Of a stretch of 64,000 nucleotides of DNA, positions 11,601-24,268 are shown in pieces. Every line of letters starts with the position of its first letter. Position 1 is the stretch's first letter. The position numbers and the translations under genes were made by a program. The notes beneath the pieces are model-generated. The model saw nothing but the letters and a program-made list of their open reading frames with translations, was not told the DNA's origin and did not search any database. Source of the stretch: Cryptomeria japonica. Taxonomy: Eukaryota > Streptophyta > Pinopsida > Cupressales > Cupressaceae. Location: the NCBI RefSeq assembly GCF_030272615.1, contig NC_081406.1, positions 238,750,422 through 238,814,421 on the forward strand, read 5' to 3'.

Positions 11601-14600
11601 AAATTGTAAAGACAAATGTTCCAATGCTTAACAGAAACAATTCATATAAAATGAAAAGCCACAATTTGAAGTAAATATTATTTATTTATTCAAAAGAGAT
11701 GATACATTCATGAAAAAGCCTAGTTCATGAGACAAAATGACCTTCTATTGCTCCAACTCAGACTTCCTACTTTACCCACCCAGTTACAAAATTCAAAATT
11801 TCAGAACCCCTTGCAAATGCTCTTGAATTCCCTTATGGAAAAAATGAGAGAAAAACAAGATTCCGACCAATTGTACAAGTGTCAAAATTCAATTTTCCTA
11901 TACAAGAGTATCCTATAGTACCTATACAATTTCATATAGGACAAAATTAATTTGTGCTCTTAAAAAGAGAAATTTTGAATATAACAATTTCTTTCAAATT
12001 GACCGCTTCCTTTGGCTTATTTTCCTCATGTGATGCTTAATGGATTATTTGATAGGACAAAATTTTTTATTGTTGTTTTGATGGTGAAGAGGAGTCTGAT
12101 TCTAAGAGAATAAGAAAATTAGAAAGATGACACAAATCAACATCTTTCCACTAAGTAGGAGAGGAATGGAGTCGAGACCTATTACGACAGGTAGAGGCTA
12201 GCTACTCCATATAAAAAATAGGATGATATTTGAATGAAATCGTTTAATACACCAAGTAGTGTTTCCATTGGAGATCATCAACTCTAAGAAAAAATTCAAT
12301 AGAAATGTATTTGTTCATTTGTGATAGAATCCCCACAATTGAGATATGGCACCTATCTTCCTTAAGCATGGGATAAGTATGGTCTCTTGCTAGACTATTA
12401 TGACTCATTGGAACCATTTGAGTCTTAAGTTGCATCCCTAAAGACTACACTTCCCATCGGAAGTTGAACGAGGTCATTATCCTTAGATTAATTAATCACA
12501 TATACAAGCTTGAAACCCACCTCAAAATCCTGCCTATGGCCTTGGGGATTCAAGCGATCCTTCCTAATCCTCCTTAGTATGAATATCTTTTACTCTATTA
12601 TTATGTTAATAATTGAACCCCCTCACTCAATGATTATCTTGAGTAATTATTCACTATAATGCTTACTCTTCTAAAATCACATCTTTGACTGCCTGCGTAC
12701 TAGGGACATAGTCCATTCCTAAATTACCTATATACATTTCTCTTAAATGGGATCAAGAACTATTTAGTTCTACCTTCTAACTAAATTTGATGTAAATTAT
12801 ATAGTGGGTATTCAACCCTTTCTAAAGTCATTATCCCAGACGATTCCTTTGTGGTCACTACAAATGTTGGGAAGCTCATAAAGTAAAAATGTTACATATT
12901 GGCCCCTTTATTGTTTACCTAATTCCACTAGGTCCTAATCCTATGATCATGTCACCCTTATCCTATGTGTCAAAATAAAAAAAATAGTTAAATCCAACTA
13001 AAATCAATAATTTGAATACTCACATTAGGTTTATTAAAATTTATCAAATTAGGTTTTCAATCTGTTTAAAATTTCCTATCCCTTGGATCTTAACTTCACA
13101 ATGTCCCTTATTACTCACTATCGATTAATAGGGATGATTTCGTAGATGTCGTTGTTCCAATTTTATTAGGTGATCAATGTAGTAGCTCAATCACGATGAC
13201 ATTACTCGTAAGCACTAGCCAAAGACATTGTTTATATTGAAAGTTGCTAGTTTTCTAAGTTTCCTACTCTTGAATTATGTTAACTAACCAGTATAAAAGA
13301 AAGTGTTACTTATTAATTCATCATGAAAATCAGTGATTCATTGAAAGGAAAAGAAAGCTGATACATAACCTTTTAATGAGATAATTACATAAAAAAGCTT
13401 CAATTATTCTATGCATAACTTACTATTCTAATTAGTGCATCTTTCATTGGAAAGTGAAACTAAAGAAGTGACAAGTGATTAACATATATACTTGAATGGA
13501 TCATTTGTCAACAACACAACATTCAAGGTTTGCAATGAGTGGGAAGGAATGAGGTAGTGTTTCTTCTACTATTAGCGAGGATGGATAGGCAGATGTAGAA
13601 GAATTAGAAGATGAAGATGAGAAAGGTTGAATGACAATAGTTGTGGTTTAGTTCTTGGTCCTCTTTTTTGGTTACTGGCTATATTTTTTCCCTTGGCCAT
13701 CAATCCTCTATTTGTGTTTGGGATCTATATTTTGTGAAACTTTGGTTCCTCTTCATTGGTGAGGAATTTTTGGTCATTTTTATGGTGCGCGCAATGGAGG
13801 GGGGGGGCTTTGATTTTAGATGGATGATCTGAAACAAGGAAGGAGTGGTCTATGATGTGGGTGGCCCTCTATGATCTTAGTGCTTTTCTTGTTGTTTTCT
13901 TCTTGGTCTTCCCCGTGTTTCTTGGGTTGGAGATTCCCTTAGCAGTTGTTGTTGATGAAGGGGGTCCTTTCACTGGGCTTTTTGTGGTGTGGCTTGAGGC
14001 CATTGCTTTGGAAGTGGGGGTTTCCCTCCTCCTTGACTAGGGTGGATTGTTTTCATGGAGGCTATGCTATTTTGTCTCCTACCTATAACCAATTTAAAAA
14101 GAAAAAAACATAACTAGAGTTAAGTAATTAGAACAATACAATATCTAACGATCTGATCTAAATAATGCAAGAACATACCCTAACTAACTATATTATGCAT
14201 CATTTAAGATATGATAAATCTTAAGGTTAGGATTTGCATTGTGATTCAATTAATGTTAACGATGTTTGTAATCTATTAATTATATTTTTAAAGTACATGG
14301 TTTATTAAAATTTTAGATCTAATTAATTTAACGAAATATTTTTGTATTTTTATTTAGTTATTTTTCAATTTAAAATATTTATTATATATTATAAAAAATA
14401 TTAAATTATTATTTTTATTAATATTTTGATTTTTGTATATTTTCACTTTGCATTTAGTTTATTCTATTTTTATTTTTATTTTTTATTTAAGTTTAATTTG
14501 TTTTTTTAATTATTTGTCTTTTTACAAAATCACAAATAATAATTAAAAGTTATTAAAGTTCATTTAATTTAGAATTATTTATCTTATTAAAATTCTAATT

Positions 14601-14640
14601 TATTTTAGAACAGTTATATTTGAAGTTTTCTTTTAATTTA
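8661..14640. other. Non-coding part of duplicated block, copy A
   Basis: About 6 kb of AT-rich DNA matching copy B at about 27045-34070. Short open frames (for example 10306-10488 and 11077-11319) are not preserved as a family and resemble nothing I recognise. 12313-13310 is not homologous to the equivalent interval in copy B. 13300-14100 contains a T/G-rich stretch with a weak hydrophobic reading frame, also present at 32755-33560 with frameshifts. I find no supported gene. Confidence 0.5.
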
Positions 14641-14677
14641 TATAAATCAATTAATTTATCTCTCCATCTCTCTCTAT

Positions 14678-15716
<1,039 letters not shown>

Positions 15717-16040
15717 TTTTTTTTTATATTAGAAATCGAGAGTTCAAAATATAGATAGAGAGTTTATACAAAACTAGGGAGCAGGGGGCAGGGCCTCAAC
15801 CGCCAATCATAGGAATATATACAGTTATCTAACTATCCAAAAAGAGGGGCCATAGCAGAATAAATCAGAATTAGAGGATCTCATCCTGATCCTCCAGCCA
15901 TGTGGTCCAACCCTGTTCGCCTTCCATCCATACCACCTTGTTTTTAGCAAGGATCTGGGAGCACATCTGAATCCTATTGAAGGGAGGATGCCTATTGCCC
16001 TATAGATCCTTTATCAATTTCTGCACTGCCTTCAAAAAAT
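15717..16040 (-). mobile_element. 5'-truncated LINE 3' fragment
   Basis: Read on the minus strand, the block carries a short peptide remnant around QGWTTWLEDQDEIL, then a 3' untranslated stretch ending in gatttctaatat and an A run (plus strand tttttttt, about 15717-15725). This is the layout of a plant LINE 3' terminus. It sits exactly at the junction between copies A and B, so it may have inserted at or mediated the breakpoint. Which LINE it came from is uncertain; it does not match the end of the 35-44 kb LINE. Confidence 0.5.
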
Positions 16041-17358
16041 TCCTTTCTTGTTCAAAAAATTTCATTGCATTCCCTTTCAAAACAAAGTTTTATCCAAGGC
16101 TATAGGAGAAGCTTCTAGAAAACGCACCAGAAAATGGACAATTCTAGGTTCATCGAAGAGTGTAAAAGAAGAAATAAATGTGTTGGTTGGAGTAGATGAA
16201 CAAAATGTAGCAAGGGAAATTAAATGTGCATAGGTGGAAGTCCACATATGCCAACAATCCCACTTAATCTTCATTGTCGTATATATCTCCAATACCAATT
16301 TCTTCCCAACGATGCTCAAAAACATTCTTTGCAAGCAGCTTTCTGAAAATATATTCTAGTTGTTCTTCTGACCTGCAAAACCAAATATATATGTCAACAT
16401 TGTTCATCAATTCCAAAATATAATGATATCTTGTATCAATATGCTTGCTTCGTTTATGATAGACATGATTTTTTCATAGAGAAATTGCTTAATTATTTTG
16501 ACAATAATTTTTTGTAGGTTCTTCTTGTGGATGCTTCAAATCTGAAAGTATTCTTCTGATCCATACTGCTCGACAAGCTTCTGATGTGGCTGCAATATAT
16601 TCTGCTTCAGTTGATGAGAGTGTCACAATTGGTTGTTTCTTTGATGCTCAAGAGATAGCACACGATCCTAGATGAAAGATATATCTTGAATTGCTTTCTC
16701 TATCATCCATGATACCTCCCCAGTCACTATCAATATATCCAATCAATTTGTAATCATTGAAAGATTTATACAAAATTCCAAAGCTCTTTATTCCAACTAT
16801 ATACCTTAAAACTCTTTTTCCAACTTTCCAACATGATTCCATTGGTTTGTCCATAAGAATCTAGAAATGAGACTAACCCCATACATGATATCTAGTCTTA
16901 TGATGGTTAAATTCATGATGCTAGCAACTATTCTTTTGAATAAGGTTGAATCAATACACAAACTTTTCTCATCGTTGCTATGTTTTAAACCCAATGCAAC
17001 TGGTTCATGGGCTGCTTTCACGTTTGTCATCTTAAATCTCTTCAGTGAATCATTAGTATATCTCTATTTATATTGACATATAAAAATACCTTGATCATTT
17101 TGACTTACCTCTATCCCAAGAAACTATCTCATGAGCCTCATCAAATTCTCTTTCCATGGCTGCCTTGAATGAGTTAATTGACATGTTACTTGTGAGTATC
17201 AAATCATCTACATGCAAACAACTATCAATATATCTCTTTCATCATTCACTTTGACATACAAAGTTGGTTCATTGCCACACTTGCTAATCCCATTGTTCAC
17301 AAAATAAGAATCCATCGTACTGTACCAAGCTCTAGAAGCTTGCTTCAAGCCATACAGT
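16041..17358 (-). pseudogene. Ty1/copia fragment, copy B, left part
   Basis: Homologue of 5831-7155 in copy A: the 3' tail, RNase H and the second half of reverse transcriptase on the minus strand. It includes KSFGILYKSFNDYKLIGYID, TNVKAAHEPVALGLKH and HVDD in place of YVDD, with the frameshift before it shared with copies A and C. An LTR element interrupts it at 17359 inside the TLYGLKQ segment of reverse transcriptase. The frame resumes at 25464. Confidence 0.8.
17354..17358. repeat. Target-site duplication, left (ACAGT)
   Basis: The left 5-bp flank ACAGT pairs with ATAGT at 25459-25463, differing by one C/T transition. Copy A has a single catacagtgtc at this place, which confirms the insertion point. 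Confidence 0.85.
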
Positions 17359-18548
17359 TGTTACTACTTATCAAGTTGCCATTAGTTTTATGTTCAAAGT
17401 TATTCTATATACTCTAGTCGGTTACTACTACCGAAATATTCAGTCGGTATGAATAGTCAAGTCGGTTATTGAAGAAAGTAGTCTCAGAACGTAGTATACA
17501 TCAAGCTGTCTACCGAGTATCATTCCATGTCTACCGAGCAGCAAAGATGACACACTGAGCTGTTATACACCGAGTGAAACATGTTACCAGATTCATTGAA
17601 TCTGGACATACATATGAAAATGTGTTACAAGATCGAGGAACATCTAACCATTATCACATTGAAAATTGCTTTTAAAGATTGTGTATGATTTTGAAGTCAT
17701 CTAACCAATGAAATATTTTGCATGGTTATTCATTCGATAGAACATGTTTGTAAGATTGAAGCAATGAAAGGATCACCGTCATAAGAGATCTATTTATACA
17801 ACATGGATTAAGATCAGAAATATACATGTAGCATGATAGAAAGGAAGATATAGAGATAAATGAAGCAAGACATGTGAAAGCACTAAGTGTTATGACTGTT
17901 ACAGAGACACAGAGGTCACCGAGAAGGATTTCAGAGAACAATAAAAAAATAGAGTAAACAAAAGGGTTTACCAAGTTACCATATGGGTTACCGATGTATG
18001 TTATAAGCAAGGTAATCAAGTTTTGAGCACATAGAATCTGCTATAATATTCCAGATGTAAAGTTGCAGATATTTGTAATGATTTATTGTAATATTTTGAA
18101 GTTGTAAGAGAAACCTTTAATAGGGTAAAAGACTCTAATCAAGTCTATAAATTGTAAAGCCTCTAACTAGGTGCAACATTTAGTTTAAGTGTTGTAAAAT
18201 CCATTAGCAAGGTAGATCTAACAGATCTTGATACTCCTAATAGGGTAAGCTATCAGAAATAGGTAGACATGTAGCTCTAACTAAGCACTCTTTATTGTTG
18301 CAGTAGTGAAGTTGTGGGTGCCATCCCCACCGCAGTTTTTCCCTCTAACCAAGAGTTTCTATGTAACCAAAATATATGTGTTATGGAGTGAATCATGTAT
18401 GATTGTTATCTATTTGTCTTAGCTTTATATTATGTTACTGCACTATTCAGTTTATGCATAACAGTAAAGTTATTGTTGAAGAAAAGTTTTGGTGTACTGA
18501 TTCACCCCTCCCCTCTCAGTACATTAGCTTTCCATATTGGGCCTAACA
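17359..18548 (+). repeat. 5' LTR
   Basis: 1190 bp, TGTTACTACTT to CCTAACA. It contains many accgag/tcggt motifs, the hairpin gtgggtgccatccccacc at about 18315 followed by gtttttccc, and the C-rich end attcacccctcccctctca. By hand count it differs from the 3' LTR at about 69 positions, mostly transitions, with no length difference. Confidence 0.93.
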
Positions 18549-18550
18549 AT

Positions 18551-18562
18551 TGGTATCAGAGC
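18551..18562 (+). other. Primer-binding site for initiator Met tRNA
   Basis: TGGTATCAGAGC, complementary to the 3' end of plant initiator methionine tRNA, lies two bases after the 5' LTR, the standard start point of minus-strand DNA synthesis. Confidence 0.93.
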
Positions 18563-18610
18563 TTAAATCTTGGAAAAGGGTTTAACTGCCTAAAGAGAAA
18601 GATCTTATCA

Positions 18611-19962
18611 ATGGAAGGCTATAAACAATCTCAGAGGATTGTATATCTGCAAGAAGAGCTGGATCATGCTAATCAAGTGATTGTAGACATGCAAAGGCAA
18701 ATGCAAAATCTCTGAAAGTGAGAAGAAGATTTTCTGGTGACTTGCAAGACTCTCAAGAGTTAGTGGAACAAATTGAGACTTCATCTGAGAACACTATATC
18801 TGAAGAGACTGAAGAAATGATTGGAGTATTGAAAGAAAAGAACAAAGCACTGGCTAATCAACTAAAAGCAATGAAAAGAGAACATGAACATTTCAGCACA
18901 CAGATGACTGAAAATCTTGATGCATTGAGGACAACCGAGGATAAAGTAAGAGATCTACAAAGAGAGAAACAACAACTTGAAGTCTTAGTATCTGATAAGA
19001 ATGATGAAATCACAAGGTTGACTAGAATTCAACAAAATCTGTCAGATCAACTAGGTTATGCACATCATGAAGCAATTCTGAAGGATGATGAGAATCAAGC
19101 ATTGAAACTTGAAATATCAAGGTTGACCGATGAACTTGAAACAGAGAAGAAATCCAAAGAAACACTGAAGAAGAGTTATGAAGCATCAAAGATTTTGGAT
19201 GAGCAACTGAATACAAGAAGACCCAACAAAGATGTAGGACTCGGTTACAAAGGAAAAGACTCTACCGAGAAGGGAATTTATAGTACCAAGAGAGGAGAAT
19301 CATCAAAGCAAGCTGGAAACAAGAAAAACATCAAAAGAAAGAAGCCTATTTGGAACTACTGTGGAAATCAAGGTCATACTACCAACATGTGCCAAATCAG
19401 AAAGGGTAAGCAACCAAATGTCGCTAGGTCCAATGGTTATTGTTACAATTGCAATAAATATGGTCACACATCTAATCAATGTAGGACAAAGTCTATAAAC
19501 AATTATCAGAAGGCAAAATTCAAAGGGTTTTGTAAAAATTGCAATAGATATGGACATTGTACTGAGAAGAGTTGGTTTAAATAAAAGAACCATATGTGGT
19601 ACGCACACCGAGCAAATGCTAGAGGTTACCAAACTCACACAGATCCTTACTGACAGTATTCTGCAGTACCATGGGATTACAATACAAGGATATGGTGTGA
19701 ATGTTGTGGAAGATATGGACATATAAGTGCCAACTATTTTATAAGGTTTGGGATGAACAACCGAAGATCATGGAGAAATCCTGGTATGGCATGTTTTCAT
19801 TGTCACAAAGTTGGACACTAGGCTGGAGATTGCAGAGATCAACCTAGAAAAGACACTAAGGAAATAAAAGAAAAATTAAAGATGATTTGGAAAAAGAAGG
19901 AAATTGTGTCAAATGAAGAAAGCACCTTACCTACCGAGTTAGGTTTACCTATTCCAAATTAA
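18611..19962 (+). pseudogene. Gag-like coiled-coil protein with zinc knuckles
   Basis: The likely start is ATG 18611 (MEGYKQSQRIVYLQEELDHA), soon after the primer site. A stop at 18713 and a frame change lead into 18718-19584, a long charged heptad-like coiled coil (KEKNKALANQLKAMKREHEH; DEITRLTRIQQNLSDQL), then a Lys-rich segment and zinc-knuckle positions. Of five C-x2-C-x4-H-x4-C sites, one is intact (CYNCNKYGHTSNQC, about 19440). Others have lost one cysteine (about 19360, 19530, 19700). One at about 19795 (CFHCHKVGH) holds a stop. The natural end is TAA 19960. I see no capsid (UBN2 or Retrotrans_gag) signature: the N-terminus is coiled coil instead. Confidence 0.75.
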
Positions 19963-20513
19963 TCGATAAAGGTATGAAGGGACTGCATTCTCTCAAGGTT
20001 AAATCTTAACAGTTCCTATTTTATTATGTACTTAATTCAAAATCTGCATAATTAAGATGTAATAGTAAGTTTGAAATTCTATCAAAGTCTTTTGAAGCTC
20101 TATACAGGAAAACTATCAAGTCGGTAAATACAGGAAGCTTGTCTAGTCGGTTAATGAAGGAAGTTTGGTTACTCAGTTAAAGTGGAAAAATGAAAGAAAG
20201 TTAAGTTAAACCAAGTGCATTTAATGTTTTTGACCTAACCTACACGGAGCCCGATAAGGTATAATGTGTACTTAAAAGCATTTTTGTGGTCATTTTCACT
20301 TACCAATTTTTTGAGAGAGCAGAGCAAAGTGAATCTAAGACGAATCAAAAACTCCTACAAAGAAAATTCAAGGTATTTACATCAATCTCAATGCATTGTT
20401 AAGCTGATTTACCGATCTTATCTTGTTGCCATTATCTGCTAAGTATAAAGCGTCAGTCATTTGAAATCCTGAAACCCTAAGGATCCTTTGTTAGCTTTTA
20501 TCTGAAATCTACA
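19963..20513 (+). other. Leader between Gag-like region and second reading region
   Basis: About 550 bp of AT-rich non-coding DNA with repeated gtcggt/accgag motifs like those of the LTRs, ending cttttatctgaaatctacaATG. It resembles an untranslated leader and could hold a promoter or splice acceptor for the downstream region; neither can be proven. Confidence 0.4.
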
Positions 20514-23500
20514 ATGGCATCTAAGATCCAAGATCCCATCATTGTTAAGAATATAGAGAAGCCCTCACTAAAATACTCTTTGACTCCCAAAGTTGCATCT
20601 GAACCGGATGACAAAATCGCCTTTTCACTCATCCCGGATAGAGTATTGTTAGTTGAGGATGTGAGATTCTTCACCAATTGTCATGTTGAAGAACTCGATC
20701 ATGTTGAAATCAAAGACACCTATGATGAATTGTGCATAGATGGTAAATTGAATAGCAAGTATGAGAACATTAAGATCAAGCAATTAACTGAAGCCCTAAC
20801 CTATCTGCATGTGTTCAAACCCTAGTGGGTCAAGTTTGTTCTAAGTAGAGTTCACGATGATTTCATGTGGCTAGAAGAGTAACCATTTAAGATTACCAAG
20901 AAAATCATTCATCTGATTACTAGTTATCCTATTTATGATCATGCCCGAGCCCAAAAGATGATATCACAGAAGGAATTGATCAGTTTAACCAGAGTGGAAT
21001 CAGACTGCAGAGGATTGAAATTGAATAATGTCACTGTTGAAGAACTAAAATTTGCCATAAGAGTAATAGGTTACTATTTCTTCCAATCAGCAAGGGAAAA
21101 TAGTGTACCTTGTGCAGCAGTAAACCTAGCATACAAAATTGTGAAAAAGGGAATGAAACTTGATCTATGTGAGGTGTTGTTGAAGAACCTATTTGAGAAT
21201 CTGAACACCATCAGGAAGCCGAAGAAGAACAACTCAGCTAGTACACTAAAGTTTGGATCATTACTTGTGTGCATGTTTTTCTATTTTGAAAAATTCTTTC
21301 CATCAGTAGGTAAAGTTGTTTGGGAACTACACTGACCAATCACTCATCAGATCAATGACTTCATCAAGAAGTTAGGTGATAATTTCAATGATATTATGGA
21401 TGACTACTTCAGTAAATTTCAAGAGAAAATGCATAAAAGGTACCGGATTCCACCCTAGCTAGTGGAGAAATACAAAAATGACATATGTTTTGAAGTAGAC
21501 ACTGATTACTGTTATGTGAATGTTGTGGAACTGAGAACTCAATCCTTGTCACCTATGGGTTACGAGATTGATCTTGACATCACACAATAGCAAATTGATG
21601 CATTTCTCTCATTACCGAGGCATGCTACTGAGCTGAGGTATGGAACCTATGAAGAAGCAAAGGAAAAAGTAAAGATGAGCATTGTAGTACCCAAAGCTAC
21701 AAGAAAGGCAACAAAGATGATAAAGGCATTATTGGAGAAATTCGGAGAAGACTCTTCCTCTACACATGTCAAACCCACCATTGCCATTACCGAAGAGGAA
21801 TCTGAAGCCCAAGAGGCAGCAATAACACTGAGCACTGAATTGCCTAAAGGTAAAGTGTTGAAGAGAAAGAAACAGGACACATCAAAGGCCTCACCGACTC
21901 CACCTCCAAAGTGACCTAGCACTAAAGCATCTGCAACTTCACTGAGTAAAAAACAAAGAGTGTTACTCTTCCCAAGGTAACAAAGATCTACAAGAAATCT
22001 ACTCTAAGACTCATTTTGGCAAAAGAGTCTAGTGATACCGAATCAGAGGATGCAAGCAAATTTTAGATTGTCAAGAGCAAGAAGGTAAATGTACATGGTG
22101 TTGAAAACTTTTTTGCTAATCTGAAAGAATATGGAGGATTTGGATCATTCAGATATGTAAAGTATGAAACCAGAAATAATGATGAGAAGAGACAAATTGA
22201 AGAAGTTGTTATCTGCACACTTCTAAAATTCCGATTAGCTCGATTGGAACTAGCTAAGTCACTTCTGAATGAACTTTACTTGCATATTGATAATAGGTGG
22301 AAGTATGCAATGGACTCGAAGAAACAAATCAGAGAAAGAAGTCTGGTTCATCTCTTTCCAGACATGTCAGTAGCTGAAATAAAAGAACATTTGACAACCT
22401 ACAACTCAAAGTTTCTTGTCAAACATAGAGCCTTAAAACTGATGAATGGGTTGTATATTGAAGTTGAAAATGAGACAAAAGCAAAGTGGCAAGAAATATT
22501 TAAAGTCAAGGATGCCAATGAGAAAGATAAAATTGAAATTGTTGATGTCACTAAGCAAGATCCTGATGTTACCGAGCAAGACCCTGCTGACACCATTCAA
22601 ATTGATTAAAGATGTCATGGATACAAAGGCACCAGAACAAGAAATGATAGAAGGCAATGCATATGCAAAACTTGTATCTACTGAATCAGTCTTGGTACAA
22701 GTTCAGCCTTATCCATCGGTCAAGCAACATGTCTCAACCGAAACCCCTCATGACACGGATCAAGGCACCGAAGGTCACAAGTCTACAACAAGAGAAGGTA
22801 CTACTCAAGAACAGACATCTCAAACACCTTCTTGCACTGAAAATGTTGCAACTGAGACACCGAGTACTGAGACATCAAAGGACTCTATAGAGGCTAAAGA
22901 AATCGACCAAAGTGTTGCCTCTACCGAGCAACCTACCGAGGGTCATCAAGCCTCACAAGCCATTGTCTTAGTTCCATCCATAAAAGGTAAAGAAAAGAAG
23001 ATGAAAAAGCATAGTTTTAAAGTTGATTTGTCAAAACCAATAGTGTTGCCCAATGTAGACATCAAAATTAAAGGGGCAAGCACTCATTGATTTCGGTGAA
23101 CTATGCAAAGGAAAGGCCGAACAAGAGAAGAAAATGGCAATTCAAAAGAAAAATAAGGTACTTCAAAAGGTGAAAGAACTCTTAATAGATATGCTACCTG
23201 AAGCTACAGTGTCAACTAATGCAGCCATCCACATTCGACTAGATGAACTCCTAACAAAGATAGAGACATATGGAGTAGATGCATTGGAGTATTTGAGAAA
23301 GCTAAAAGACAAAGAGCTCACTGCAAAAATGATAGAAGAGGTACAGAAAGCTATAGCTATTGGCAAAGTTAAACTTGTCAAATTTATTGCTGAGTTGACT
23401 CCTCAACTCAAGCACATTCTTTATTTATTTCAGAAACTCTACACATTTTCTTTATTCATTAAAGACATTAAAAATAAAACAGAGGCATTTGAGAAAGAGA

Positions 23501-23874
23501 TCACTGATCTCTCAAATAAGTTGACCATAGAGCCAAATTCAATTCAGAATTTTTATACAAAGCTAAAATAGCTCATGGCTCAACAATTGGACCTCAGAAA
23601 TGAAGAACACAAGATCAGGATGGACATAATGAAACTTCAGACATTATTCCTTCCTCATCTCTCATCCATCCAAGAACAGATCAACTGTGCCACCTCCTTA
23701 TCTACTACACAAGAGGGAAGCACTCTAGATGACTTAATATCATTATTGGCTGATATTCAAGCACATAATTCTTTAATGGATAGTGTAAAGAATGCCCTGT
23801 CTGTTGCTCTCACCGAAGCACGAACCAAGTACAAATCCTTTTTTGACCAGTTACCACCCCCGAATGGTAATTAA
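20514..23874 (+). pseudogene. Second reading region of the LTR element, unknown protein
   Basis: A decayed reading region of roughly 1100 codons. 20514-21914 stays in one frame with stops at about 20823, 20880, 21333, 21460, 21589 and 21912. Frame changes follow, with open segments 22244-22609, 22446-23090 and 23134-23874 (one stop at 23569). In order: a globular N-terminal half (VTVEELKFAIRVIGYYFFQS, then SVPCAAVNLAYKIVKKGMKL at about 21110), a basic/Pro segment, a helical part near 22244, a Thr/Glu/Ser-rich linker (TETPSTETSKDS) and a coiled-coil C-terminus. The globular part resembles domains annotated as putative plant transposon protein, but I am not certain. No enzyme motif is seen. Confidence 0.6.
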
Positions 23875-24268
23875 GTTTTGATGTTTGTCAAAAAGGGAGA
23901 GTGATATAGTACTAGAGGAATGATAGGAGTGATATAGTATTGGGGGAGTGATATAGTATTCAAAGTATAAAACAAAAGGAGTATAGTATACAAGGGGAGT
24001 ATACCGAGCAGATTAAGCAGAGTATCCAAGAGCAGTGAACCGAGCAGTAAACAAAATAGTAAGCAAAGAATGAGAACAGATCATTGAGCATGCAAAATCA
24101 GAGCTTTGTATACTATATCGATAAGGGGAGTATATCTGGATATATTATGTCATTGACTATTGTATATACTGTCAATATAGTCAAAATTTTGCAAGTATAT
24201 AGATTATTGAGTTATAACTTTGAAAGTAGTTTTTGTCAAACATCTCAACTAATGTCAAAAGGGGAGAT
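23875..24268 (+). other. 3' untranslated part of LTR element with repeats
   Basis: Contains tandem gagtgatatagta units near 23899, 23926 and 23946 and shortened forms near 23980, plus a polypurine-like gtcaaaaagggaga at about 23887 that mimics the real tract at 24257. Confidence 0.6.
24257..24267 (+). other. Polypurine tract
   Basis: aaaaggggaga directly before the 3' LTR, the expected primer for plus-strand DNA synthesis. Confidence 0.85.

Noticed and set aside
13641-14040. Hydrophobic frames that could be a membrane protein
   Set aside because: The copy B equivalent (33060-33560) has frameshifts and different frames, so no coding constraint is seen.
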